Of a stretch of 64,000 nucleotides of DNA, positions 26,501-34,600 are shown piece by piece. Below the pieces are notes generated by a model that saw only the letters and a program-made list of their open reading frames with translations, ran no database searches and was not told the DNA's origin. How positions within the stretch are numbered: the stretch's first letter is position 1; every line of letters starts with the position of its first letter. A program made the position numbers and the translations under genes. This stretch comes from Archangium sp. (GTDB lineage: Bacteria; Myxococcota; Myxococcia; Myxococcales; Myxococcaceae): assembly GCA_030695565.1 (NCBI GenBank), contig JAUYRZ010000070.1:1-64000 (forward strand), written 5' to 3'.

Positions 26501-27232
26501 TACGTCGCCGTCGGGCGCCGCTCCATCGCCGGGGCCGGCCCCCATGACGCCCTCATCGTGCGGGTCAACGCCAACGGCACGCTCGACAACGGCTTCGGGA
26601 CGAATGGCGTCGTCACCTGGAACGCCGGCGGTGACGAGTCGGCCACCTCCGTCGCCATCGACAGCGCCACCCAGGACATCCTGGTGACGGTCGCCGCCGG
26701 CGGAGACACCGTGGTGCTCCGCTACAACTCCATCGGCGGGCTGGTCTCTGGCTTCGGCACCGGCGGGGTCCTCACCGTGGATCTCAGCGGCATCATCCTC
26801 GACGATTGGCCGTACCGGGTCGTCATGTCCGGCACCAACTTCCTCGTGGTGGGCCGCGTGGACAACCCCGTCAACTCCGACCTGGTGGTCGCGCGCTTCA
26901 CCAGCACCGGCGCGCCTGACACCGGGTTCGGCACGAACGGGAAGCGGGTCATCGACAACGGCGGCAACGAGGTCGGCTATGCCATCACGCCGGGCCCCGC
27001 CGGCGGCTGGTACGTCGGAGGCCACAGCGACGGCTCGATGCTGGTCAGCCGCATCTCGGGCTCCGGGGTGATCGACACCACCTTCGGCACCGCGGGCCTC
27101 TTCGCCCAGCCGCTGGCAAACTCTGCGCTCGCTTACGACCTCCTGGTGGACGGTTCGCAGCGCATCGTCGCGCTCGGCACCATTCGCCTCACAGGCACCG
27201 AAGACCTCGGCGTCTGCCGCATCTTGCCGTGA
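23552..27232 (+). CDS. Surface lipoprotein: papain-like domain, Cys-rich and delta-60 repeats
   Basis: First gene of a four-gene operon. The GTG at 23552 is preferred (GGAG 6 bases upstream); the lipobox is LSFGC (Cys15). Residues 30-225 hold a candidate papain-fold triad: Cys91 (GRCEGFA), His188 (SGGHALTPIGYY) and Asp211/Asn212 (VYDNN). Residues 290-500 are beta-rich. Two Cys-rich modules (CEDGVRSGMETDVDCG, CEDATRSGDESDVDCGG) follow at about 505-600, then three 75-residue beta repeats (GLP...DDLTLxGxGxFxF...YAVTV). The C-terminal 390 residues are delta-60 repeats (LDPSFG, GTLDNGFG, TGAPDTGFG), which usually form a propeller. The product is probably a cell-surface protein that processes or binds a protein or glycan. 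Peptidase activity is inferred only from the triad. Confidence 0.88.
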   Translation: MRVLTVSLLVLSFGCAPEVPKQLDSPFSMASHSMAFANYADGYPFSELDADLAVRMFGAEVCQNAASPCELTPAARAFVKRANRAMEGGRCEGFAVLSSLFEAGQLDPVDFEGATARELTLEGNARLQRELAYWFATQLVPEASTEKTKQYMAKDVMPALASALAKDSKERWRIGIVRKKGKTISGGHALTPIGYYSDPTQKGVYWLRVYDNNRPDAERLMKIDTVNNRWEFEASENPEKSPRLYFGDASNKNPLYLAPVFTRQGTLPCEFCKSGGSVQVSTTGGAQVSASGVGVSDGELTGPVSPGFSQGLDDAPATFIYNLPAASAQNFVLTHPEDADYPFAEQGVEIAGGTFTVSVDDLQITATDQLQLQNNGGAVKYTNASGSSLRLKTELALTDGGALSVAAVVSGASSDVSANVDPLTGQVSIAAGNSAGAQVTMVVTTTNGAGEETTGQLTFTSNGDGGITADTSAWAGGDPLTGTVTNNGMTMTVTNACEDGVRSGMETDVDCGAVCMTKCDVAKGCSTGADCASTFCHATTKLCVATSCEDATRSGDESDVDCGGSTCARCALGQACAGNADCSSNAACVGSVCAATWVVGLTVNGLPSTAQVVVQNNGGDDLTLSGNGSFAFPTRVVGPYAVTVFSQPLIATCTVVNGAGTATADVSNLQVNCTPTWALAGTVSGLPMGESIVLQNGADALTLTADGAFTFNNRVTGAYAVTVQTQPTSASCVVANGSGTATSNVSGVTVTCATGYSIGGALTGLPIGQQVTLRNNGGDDLTLLGDGPFTFATRVSGAYAVTVSAQPMGAACTVSSGSGTASANVTSVTVGCVASGDLDPSFNMVGWLASPQGTGSDFWTDSVLNPDGTMTLAGQITVGAGDTDWVISKVTAAGTLDPSFGLGGHATLGRGAGIEYPRGIFRDGSGNFVVVGGLWGATDPDLGVARFTPTGSLDTTFGISGTQISDPGQWEYFEDVAQDATGRYVAVGRRSIAGAGPHDALIVRVNANGTLDNGFGTNGVVTWNAGGDESATSVAIDSATQDILVTVAAGGDTVVLRYNSIGGLVSGFGTGGVLTVDLSGIILDDWPYRVVMSGTNFLVVGRVDNPVNSDLVVARFTSTGAPDTGFGTNGKRVIDNGGNEVGYAITPGPAGGWYVGGHSDGSMLVSRISGSGVIDTTFGTAGLFAQPLANSALAYDLLVDGSQRIVALGTIRLTGTEDLGVCRILP

Positions 27233-27246
27233 CCCCGGAGCACACC

Positions 27247-30200
27247 ATGAACCTGCTTACCCGAAGGAACTCCCTGGTCTGCGTTTGCGCCCTGGTCTTC
27301 GCCGCCTGCGAGACCCAGGAACAGCCGCCACCGCTCTTCAACGCGAAGGATCTCTCGGTGCAGTGCCCCACCGGCCAGGTCGGCTGGGACTTCAGCACCG
27401 GCGGCAACGACACCGACATCGTCGAGAACAGCGTCTCGCGCGAGATCACCATCGACAGCGCCACGCTGGGCAGCTGCAACTACAAGGACGACTTCGCCGT
27501 CAGCTGCGACGGCAAGAACGAGTGCACCCGGCTGGCGAAGAACAGCACCTCACCTTCCTGCAGCGGCGGCGCGCTCAACCTCACCTACCACTGCGGTGAA
27601 GAGGCGCCCCGCTACAACGTGGTCATCCCCGGCGACGCGAGCGGGCAGATGGTGAACCTGGCCTGTGGAGAACCCATCACCATTCTCTCGGCGGTGTATT
27701 CGTCGAACGGGCCCACCGCGGCCAACCAGCGGAACATCACCACCGCCGTGGCCTCGGCGTGCACCGGCAGGCGCCGCTGCTCCCTCGATGACCCCTACGT
27801 GCTGAACAACCGGGAAGACCCCTGGCCCAACAACCACAAAGACACCCTCATTCGGTACTACTGCGGCGTCGATCCCTCCATCAAGGAGACCACGGTCGGC
27901 AGCGGTCAGCGGGTGGACCTCCAGTGCCCGAAGAACGAGGTCAAGCCGCCGGAGTTCAAAGACACGCTGCGCGTCGTCTCGGTGGAGTGCTTCGGGAGGA
28001 ACCCCGGCGAGCAGGCAACTTGCGCCACCGCCAACTCGACCCGAGACGCCACCGTCAAGGACTTTGAGCGGCGGATCCGCCTGGCGTGCGAGGGCAAGCG
28101 CTACTGCAAGGTGCCCGCGACGCCTTACACCTCGGGGCTGATCAGCGTGTCGATGTCGCTCACCTACTTCTGCACCAGCCCAGAGGCGCCTGAGACCAAG
28201 CTGTTTCACAACTACGAAGCCCCCTTCGTCGAGTTCTACTGCAGCACCCCCATTCAGATCGTCAATGTGTCCGGGAACGGCGCCCAGCCCGAAGCGGCGC
28301 GCGCAGCGTGCGACCACAAGTCGGCCTGTGTCCTGCCGCCTCTGCAGAACGACGGGGGGTTCGGCTACTTCTCGGCCACGTATTCGTACACCTGCGGCGA
28401 GAACGGCTTTGACGTTCGGGGGAAGCAGTACGGAGTCTCGTCGATCTACTCCAGTTCCGCCCGGGCCCACGTGGTGGTGGGCCCCGACCCGCTGACCCGT
28501 CAGATCCAGTGTGACGCGCCCAACAACAACCTCTTCGCCGGCATTCGCATCGCGAGCGCGCGGCTGGGCGGGGGTGACGGTCTGCTGGAGGCGACCCGCC
28601 AATGTTACGGACGAGACACGTGCTTCATCCAGACCAACAACTCGGGCGACACCGCCACCTACCGCTGCGGGAGCAGCAACGCGACCCAGACGGCGGCGCG
28701 GAAGTCGATCCTCCCCGCGGGCCTGATTCTGAGCTGCAGACCCGACGTGGTGGTGAAGTCGGGCGTCTGCGACCTGGTGGGGTCCGGCGCGCCGATCGCT
28801 GAGTACCCCACCCAGTGCATCGACGGCACCACCCGGAGCTACATCGCAGGGGCGGTCACCTGGTGCTTCCCGGGCAACAACGGCAGGTGTGAGATTCGCC
28901 TCCGCCGGCTGTCGCAGAACGCGGTCGCCCAGACCATTCGGCTCAAGTACCAGTGCGGCGGCGACCCCAAAGAGTACGAGTACTACGGCCAGGGCGAGAA
29001 GGAGAACGACTTCTACAACCTGGTGAAGCTCGAGTGCGCCGTGCCCGATCAGCCCTACGTCGAGAAGGCCTGCATCCCCGAGTCCTGCCCCGTCAACACG
29101 CGCCGCGACGCGAAGCTCGGCTGCATCCCCGACTCCACCAAGACCGCCGCCACCGTCTTCACCGCGCCCATCCTCAAGGAGTGGATGTCTGACGGTGATG
29201 GCGGCACCTCGCAGTGGGGCGGGGCGGTGGTCACCACCCTGCGCGAAGACTTCCCCTACCAGGTCTTCGGCTACACCCAGTACCGGGCGACGGGCGGCGC
29301 GCAACTGCCGCCCAGCACCCAGAGCACGCTGTGGGCCTACGACGAGTTCACCGCCATCGCGGGCGCCGGCGTGCCCTCCAGCCAGGCCAGCACCCTCGGG
29401 TTCCGCTGTATCCTCTCGAACGCGACGCTGCGCGACGCGGAGTACTCCAGCGTCACGCCGGGCTACCGCCGGGTCATCAACGGCGGCAAAGGCGCGGTGA
29501 TCCCCACCTCCTGCTACCGGCAGAACGTCGACGACGGCCGCAACGCCTGGGCTGACGCCGCCCGGCGCGTGGGCATCCCCGAGTCGCAGTTCCGGGCGAA
29601 GTACACCCGCCAGGCGTCGTGGGTGGTCTCCGCCTTCGACCCCACCGGCAAGACCACGGCCTGGGCCTACCCCGGGCGCCCCGCGGTGGCCCCCAACCCC
29701 ATCGGCTTCTTCTACAACTCGACCAACGGGTGGATCGATCAGGTCGGCTTCTACGCGCAGACCACCGACTTCCGCTTCAAGACGCAGGTCACCTTCGAAG
29801 AGAGCAACTCGCTGGAGCTGGCGGCCTTGTCCGCGAGCCTCCGGCAGTCGCTGCTCAAGGTCGACGTGGCCAATCGAAGCCTGCTCCCCACCTTCGACGT
29901 CGACTTGACCTGGTCGCAGCGGGGCGACTCACCGGCCCGCAACCCGCTCTCGCCGAACACGCTGCTCTCGACCAACCCGGCGACGCCGCTGAGCCGCCGT
30001 GATCTTCGCGCCACCATCGAGATGGCCCGGCTCGACGCCACCGCCCCCAACGAGTGGATCGCGGTGAACGCCACCCAGTTCCCCAACCGCAGCCTGGGCG
30101 AGGGCAACGCGTTCTCACAGACCGTTCGCATGACCGCGGCCTTCACCCCTGCGCTGCGTGAGCGCGCGCTGAGCGTCAGGGGCACCGAGTCGTACCAGAC

Positions 30201-31938
30201 CAACAACGGGTGGATGCGGGGCTTCGAGGAAGACCTGACCACCTTCAAGGTCCGCGTGTGCATGGACTTCAACGAGGTCTCCCACGTGTTGGGTGACACC
30301 GCCCTCGACGACAAGTGGGTGACGGCGGCCCGCGACGGCACCACGTACCGGCTGGGCTTCACCAAGCGCTGCGCAGACGCGGGGCTGGTGGTGCTCGAAC
30401 GCGAGCTCTTCATCTACCCCACCACCGCGGTCGCGACCGTCGAGACCCCGGCCAACAGCGCCTCGAGCTCCAGGCAGGGTGACCGGGCGGCCGGCAGCAC
30501 CAACGACATGGGCAACCAGAGCGGCTGCGCCGACACCGGCCAGACCGGCCAGAGCTGCAACGGGCAGTCGCGCAACAACATGGTCACCGGCGGCCAGTTC
30601 TCGCTCTCGGTGATCCAGTCCTCCACCGACGACCAGGCCGTGCAGGAAGAGACGACCAGGACCACCAAGCTCAGCAGCAACATGACCCTGTTCGGCTTCC
30701 GGGTCTTCGACCTCTCGGGCGGAGGCAACGCAGAGCCGCAGTCGTCGGGCGCGTGGGAGGTGAACATCAACCTCACCCCCAACCTCGACGGGATCGCCGC
30801 CCTCATCAAGAACCGGCGCACCGTGGCGGTGAAGACCAGCGCCAAGAAGGTGAAGACGAAGCCCAAGGCGAAGAAGGGCATCTTGAGCAAGTTCGAGCGC
30901 GACGGCCTGGCCATGTCGCTGAGCAAGGAGTTCCCCTTCACCATCGGCCCCTTCCCCTTCGAGCTCGAGGTGGGCTTCTCGGTCGGCTTCGGCTTCAGCG
31001 TGGGGGTGAAGATCGCTGGCGACCGACAGAGCGTCACCAGCATGGTGAACCCCAAGTACCCCTGCCTCAAGTCCACCGCTGGCAACTGCGTGATCGCCTA
31101 CTCGGCCACCAAGGGCTTCGACGACGCGCTGCGCGACTGCAACTACAAGGGGGGCCGGCTGGCCGAGGTGCGCACCGCGACCGATCTCACAGAGGTGACC
31201 GGCGCGATCAGCACCCTGGGCTCCACCAACCGGTACTACTGGCTGGGCGGGCAGCTCGCCTACATCTACGCCGACCCCCGCTGCGACACCGCCTACTCGC
31301 CCGGCTGCGCCACCGTCTCGCGCACCCGCTACTCCTGGCTGGTGGGCAACACCTCGATCGCCAACCAAAACCGGCTCGAGACGCCCCTGGTCGACCCCCA
31401 GCGGTTCATCGGCAACCACGCCTTCGGCAACAACCTGGGCGAGCTGATCACCCGGGTGCCCAACAAGGCCAGCGTGCTGCTCGACAAGGACACCAGCCGG
31501 CTGGCGACGGCCACGGTCGCGACCACCGCGCCCTATATCTGCACCTTCGAGCCCGCCTCGAAGTACATCGAGAACTCGATGGGCATCGAGGTGAAGGTGG
31601 AGTTCTCGATGGGGTTCAGCGCGTCGATCTGCACACCCAGCTCGAAGATCGGGTTCTGCCTCACCGCGGCGCTCAACCTCATGACCGCGGGGGTGAACGT
31701 GAGCGCCACCCGCTCGCGCGTCGTGGTGTTCAACAACAGCAACCTCAAGGTGAGCTTGCTGGGCGAGTCGAGGGTCGAAGGCACCTGGGAGGTGGCCTTC
31801 ATGTCGGGCTCGTTCTCAGCCGAGATCCGCGCCCTGCTGTGGGACCGCTCGTGGGAGATCGCGTCATACAAGGGCCTGTACGCCGTGGAGGGTGACCTCT
31901 TCGCCCCCATCGTCAGCCCGTACTGGAGGAAGTTCTGA
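27247..31938 (+). CDS. Giant lipoprotein with SUEL-like lectin repeats and a C-type lectin-like domain
   Basis: Second gene of the operon, 14 bases after the first, with GGAG 8 bases before the ATG. Lipobox LVFAAC (Cys21). Residues 35-570 contain about six Cys-rich repeats with the plan of SUEL/rhamnose-binding lectins: C...I.I.SA...C...C.GK..C...L.YxC. They end at LTYHC, IRYYC, LTYFC, YSYTC, TYRC and LKYQC. Residues 640-1260 are beta-rich without a recognised fold and include a Lys-rich stretch (KKVKTKPKAKKG). Residues 1270-1437 look like a C-type lectin domain (ALRDCNYKGGRLAEVRTATD, YYWLGG, APYICTFE). The last 125 residues are amphipathic beta-rich. This pairing of animal-type lectin folds on one bacterial lipoprotein suggests sugar recognition on prey, kin or matrix. 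Confidence 0.85.
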   Translation: MNLLTRRNSLVCVCALVFAACETQEQPPPLFNAKDLSVQCPTGQVGWDFSTGGNDTDIVENSVSREITIDSATLGSCNYKDDFAVSCDGKNECTRLAKNSTSPSCSGGALNLTYHCGEEAPRYNVVIPGDASGQMVNLACGEPITILSAVYSSNGPTAANQRNITTAVASACTGRRRCSLDDPYVLNNREDPWPNNHKDTLIRYYCGVDPSIKETTVGSGQRVDLQCPKNEVKPPEFKDTLRVVSVECFGRNPGEQATCATANSTRDATVKDFERRIRLACEGKRYCKVPATPYTSGLISVSMSLTYFCTSPEAPETKLFHNYEAPFVEFYCSTPIQIVNVSGNGAQPEAARAACDHKSACVLPPLQNDGGFGYFSATYSYTCGENGFDVRGKQYGVSSIYSSSARAHVVVGPDPLTRQIQCDAPNNNLFAGIRIASARLGGGDGLLEATRQCYGRDTCFIQTNNSGDTATYRCGSSNATQTAARKSILPAGLILSCRPDVVVKSGVCDLVGSGAPIAEYPTQCIDGTTRSYIAGAVTWCFPGNNGRCEIRLRRLSQNAVAQTIRLKYQCGGDPKEYEYYGQGEKENDFYNLVKLECAVPDQPYVEKACIPESCPVNTRRDAKLGCIPDSTKTAATVFTAPILKEWMSDGDGGTSQWGGAVVTTLREDFPYQVFGYTQYRATGGAQLPPSTQSTLWAYDEFTAIAGAGVPSSQASTLGFRCILSNATLRDAEYSSVTPGYRRVINGGKGAVIPTSCYRQNVDDGRNAWADAARRVGIPESQFRAKYTRQASWVVSAFDPTGKTTAWAYPGRPAVAPNPIGFFYNSTNGWIDQVGFYAQTTDFRFKTQVTFEESNSLELAALSASLRQSLLKVDVANRSLLPTFDVDLTWSQRGDSPARNPLSPNTLLSTNPATPLSRRDLRATIEMARLDATAPNEWIAVNATQFPNRSLGEGNAFSQTVRMTAAFTPALRERALSVRGTESYQTNNGWMRGFEEDLTTFKVRVCMDFNEVSHVLGDTALDDKWVTAARDGTTYRLGFTKRCADAGLVVLERELFIYPTTAVATVETPANSASSSRQGDRAAGSTNDMGNQSGCADTGQTGQSCNGQSRNNMVTGGQFSLSVIQSSTDDQAVQEETTRTTKLSSNMTLFGFRVFDLSGGGNAEPQSSGAWEVNINLTPNLDGIAALIKNRRTVAVKTSAKKVKTKPKAKKGILSKFERDGLAMSLSKEFPFTIGPFPFELEVGFSVGFGFSVGVKIAGDRQSVTSMVNPKYPCLKSTAGNCVIAYSATKGFDDALRDCNYKGGRLAEVRTATDLTEVTGAISTLGSTNRYYWLGGQLAYIYADPRCDTAYSPGCATVSRTRYSWLVGNTSIANQNRLETPLVDPQRFIGNHAFGNNLGELITRVPNKASVLLDKDTSRLATATVATTAPYICTFEPASKYIENSMGIEVKVEFSMGFSASICTPSSKIGFCLTAALNLMTAGVNVSATRSRVVVFNNSNLKVSLLGESRVEGTWEVAFMSGSFSAEIRALLWDRSWEIASYKGLYAVEGDLFAPIVSPYWRKF

Positions 31939-34001
31939 TGAAAGCGCGTCACGTAGGACTGGGTGCAGCCCTCGTCGTCGGCCTCGCGGGCGGCGCGCTG
32001 TGGCTGCGGGCAAGCCAGGAGCACGCTGAGCGTTCCGGCCCCGACGCCACGCCGGCGGCTCTGGCTGGAGCAGGTGCGACGCAGGTCGAGGCCTGTCGCT
32101 TCGAACCCGGAGCGCTGCACGCGTTCAACTACCGCAACGAGACGCACTTCCGCCTCAACACCCTGCTGCCCGGCGCGGCGGCCGCGGTGGCCCAGCCCGG
32201 AGAGGCTGAGCTCTCGGGCCTGCTCACCTTCGAGGTCTTGTCCTCCCACGGCACGGAGGCGGTGTTGCTCGGCCGGTTGACCCAGTCGAACGACAAGGCG
32301 CGCCTGGTGGCCGGCCAGGCGCTCGAGAACGGCTTCCTCGCGCGCATCGACCAGCGGTGCCAGGTGGTGGCCTACGCCAGGCACCAGCAGACCCCCCGGC
32401 TCACCTCGCGCGTCCAGCACGTGATGCTCAGCGATCTGGGCTTCTCGGTGGCTGACGGTACGCCCGTGGCCGAGGCCTCCTTCCCGACCTCCGTCGGCAC
32501 TCTGCGGGCGATGATCTCGCGCGGGCCCGAAGGAGAGCTGCTGCGCAAGCCGCTCAACTACCTCTCGCGCTGGTCTCCCCGCATGGAAGGCGTCGACGTG
32601 GTGGACGGCCTGGTGGAGGTGCGCCGGGCTGAGCGCGCGTGGTTCGAGACTCTGCACGGCGCGGAGGAGGTCGCGGGCGGCGCGGTGGAGTTCTCCCGCA
32701 CCGAGTGGGACGTCAACGCGACGCCGGCGGCGGCGGCGCCGCTGGCGGGCGTCTCGCGCCAACTCGCCGACTACGTGTGGGTCAACGCGCTGGCCGAGGT
32801 CGCTGAGGCCCGCGTCGAGGTGGGCGGCCAGCAGGCCGATCACGATCGCCGGGTGCAAGCGATGGCGCAGGTCACCTGGCCGGTGGCGATCGAGCGCTTC
32901 ACCGCGCTGCTCGAAACGGGGGCCAACATCAACGAGCAGTGGCGGGACATGGCGGCCTTCCTCGACGCGCACCCCGAGCAGGTGGAGACCTACGTGGAGC
33001 ACATCATGGACGAGGACTACCCCCCGGGGTTCAAGGCCCCCGCCTTCCTGGCGCTGGGTCAGGCGCGCACGCCGGTGGCGCGGGAGGCCCTGCTGGGCAT
33101 CTACCGGGAGCGGCAGAACGCCCCGGCAGATCGCATCCGCGGGAGCCTGGCGCTGGTGACGCGCGCCGACGTGGGCAAAGCGCTCGCCCAGGAGCTCCGC
33201 TCAGAAGCGACCCGCACCAACGCCGATCCCGCTGAGGCGGCGGTCGCGCGCCAGGCCCTGCTCCACCTCGGCATCCTCTCGGGCACCCGGCCCCACCAGG
33301 CCGACGTGGTGCAGGAGTCGATGGCGGTGGTGCAGCAGCTGGCCGCTGCCGCGAAGAGCCCGGAAGACTACTCGGTGCTCTGCGGCATGGTGGGCAACAT
33401 GGCTGAGCTCGCGTTGCTGCCCAGCATCGAGCAGTGGACGCACCTGCCCGACCCGCAGAGCCGCAAGTCAGTCCCCGCGGCGTTGCGCCGCTACAAGGTC
33501 GAGCGGGTCTACCCGTTGGTGACGGACTGGCTCGCGCGCGAGACCAGCCCCGACGTGAAGCGCGAGCTCTTCGACGCGCTCTTCCACATGTACGTCGACG
33601 CCGGCCGTCCGGTGGACGAGGCCATTCGCCGCAAGGCGCTCGAGCACCTCCAGGAGCAACCGATGGTGCTCACCCGCCAGTCGCTGCTCCACATCCTCGG
33701 GCCGTTCGCGGGCTCCGACCCCGAAGTGAACGCGGCGCTGCGCACCCAGCTCAAGCTCGAGCTGGAGGAGCGCTCGGGGTTGTATTCGCTGGTGGCCCAG
33801 TACCTGCCGGCCCGCAGCGTCTACGAGGTCCTGGCCACGGTGCCGAAGCTGCGCACCCAGTTCGGCGGTGCCCTGCAGCCCACCGTCGAGTCCACCCCGC
33901 CGCGGGGCCGGGAGATCCCCATCCCCGACATGCCGCAACCTCCGGGCTTCGAGGCCGCCATGCGGGAAGCGCCGCGTGGTGAGCCAGGAGGTGCACCGTG
34001 A
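31938..34001 (+). CDS. Vitellogenin N-domain-like / HEAT-repeat membrane-anchored protein
   Basis: Third gene; its ATG overlaps the previous stop (TGATG). Residues 1-25 are one hydrophobic helix, either an anchor or a signal without a clear cleavage site. Residues 52-250 look like a beta-barrel starting FEPGALHAFNYRNETHFRL, comparable to the opening FxPGxxYxYxY of vitellogenin/MTP-type lipid transfer proteins. Residues 270-640 are a helical HEAT-like array including LCGMVGNMAELALLPSIEQW, SVPAALRRYKVERVYPL and DVKRELFDALFHMY, which matches the layout GN...LLP...AA..ALRR...R..A of the vitellogenin helical domain. The Pro-rich tail is disordered. Lipid or lipoprotein binding is a reasonable guess; plain HEAT scaffold is the alternative. 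Confidence 0.8.
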   Translation: MKARHVGLGAALVVGLAGGALWLRASQEHAERSGPDATPAALAGAGATQVEACRFEPGALHAFNYRNETHFRLNTLLPGAAAAVAQPGEAELSGLLTFEVLSSHGTEAVLLGRLTQSNDKARLVAGQALENGFLARIDQRCQVVAYARHQQTPRLTSRVQHVMLSDLGFSVADGTPVAEASFPTSVGTLRAMISRGPEGELLRKPLNYLSRWSPRMEGVDVVDGLVEVRRAERAWFETLHGAEEVAGGAVEFSRTEWDVNATPAAAAPLAGVSRQLADYVWVNALAEVAEARVEVGGQQADHDRRVQAMAQVTWPVAIERFTALLETGANINEQWRDMAAFLDAHPEQVETYVEHIMDEDYPPGFKAPAFLALGQARTPVAREALLGIYRERQNAPADRIRGSLALVTRADVGKALAQELRSEATRTNADPAEAAVARQALLHLGILSGTRPHQADVVQESMAVVQQLAAAAKSPEDYSVLCGMVGNMAELALLPSIEQWTHLPDPQSRKSVPAALRRYKVERVYPLVTDWLARETSPDVKRELFDALFHMYVDAGRPVDEAIRRKALEHLQEQPMVLTRQSLLHILGPFAGSDPEVNAALRTQLKLELEERSGLYSLVAQYLPARSVYEVLATVPKLRTQFGGALQPTVESTPPRGREIPIPDMPQPPGFEAAMREAPRGEPGGAP

Positions 34002-34573
34002 TGCTCCGACGCGCGTGGTGGCTGGCGCTGGCGCTGGTGCTCGCCGGGTGCCCGGAGCCGGTGCCGGTCGAAGAAGAAGACGCCGGCGTCGAGCCCTACG
34101 ACGGTCCCACCCAGTCGAGCGTGATCCCCACGTTCGATCCCGACGCGATCGACGCGGGTGACCCCATCATCGACGCGGGCATGGTGACCATCGACACCCG
34201 GTGCTGTGACACCCAGTTCGCCATCACCGACGAAGAGCCTGCCGACGCAGTCGGTCTGTTGGAGGGGCAGCACACGCTCTTCGGGGCGGGCCTGCCACTG
34301 ACCCGCAGCGACGCGGGGTGGTCGGTCGCGGCCTGCTTCCCGCTCAACGCCTCGGCCTTCTACTGGTACCGCTTCACCTGGGACGGAGGCGTGTTCGACG
34401 CGGGCACCACCGACCTGGAGGACGGCGGCCAGGAGACCCTGTTGGTGCCCCTGACCGGTGAGTCGCTCCGGGCCAGCGCTTCGGAGCCCGGCTTCACCGA
34501 CGCTGACGGCGTGCGGCGCAACTACTACCGGGCAGTGGAGAGCTGCGACGGGCTGGACGGCGCCGTGCCTTAG
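33998..34573 (+). CDS. Small lipoprotein, last gene of the lectin operon
   Basis: The start overlaps the previous gene by 4 bases (GTGATG context). Lipobox LAGC (Cys18), then an acidic linker with DAG motifs, then a domain of about 120 residues with cysteines at RCCDTQF, AACFPLN and VESCDGL. Short aromatic beta strands (SAFYWYRFTWDGG) suggest a small beta sandwich. I do not recognise the family. The strict coupling says it is needed in proportion to the vitellogenin-like protein. Confidence 0.78.
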   Translation: MMLRRAWWLALALVLAGCPEPVPVEEEDAGVEPYDGPTQSSVIPTFDPDAIDAGDPIIDAGMVTIDTRCCDTQFAITDEEPADAVGLLEGQHTLFGAGLPLTRSDAGWSVAACFPLNASAFYWYRFTWDGGVFDAGTTDLEDGGQETLLVPLTGESLRASASEPGFTDADGVRRNYYRAVESCDGLDGAVP

Positions 34574-34600
34574 CCCGTCGGAGAAGCCCGCCGGAGTGGG

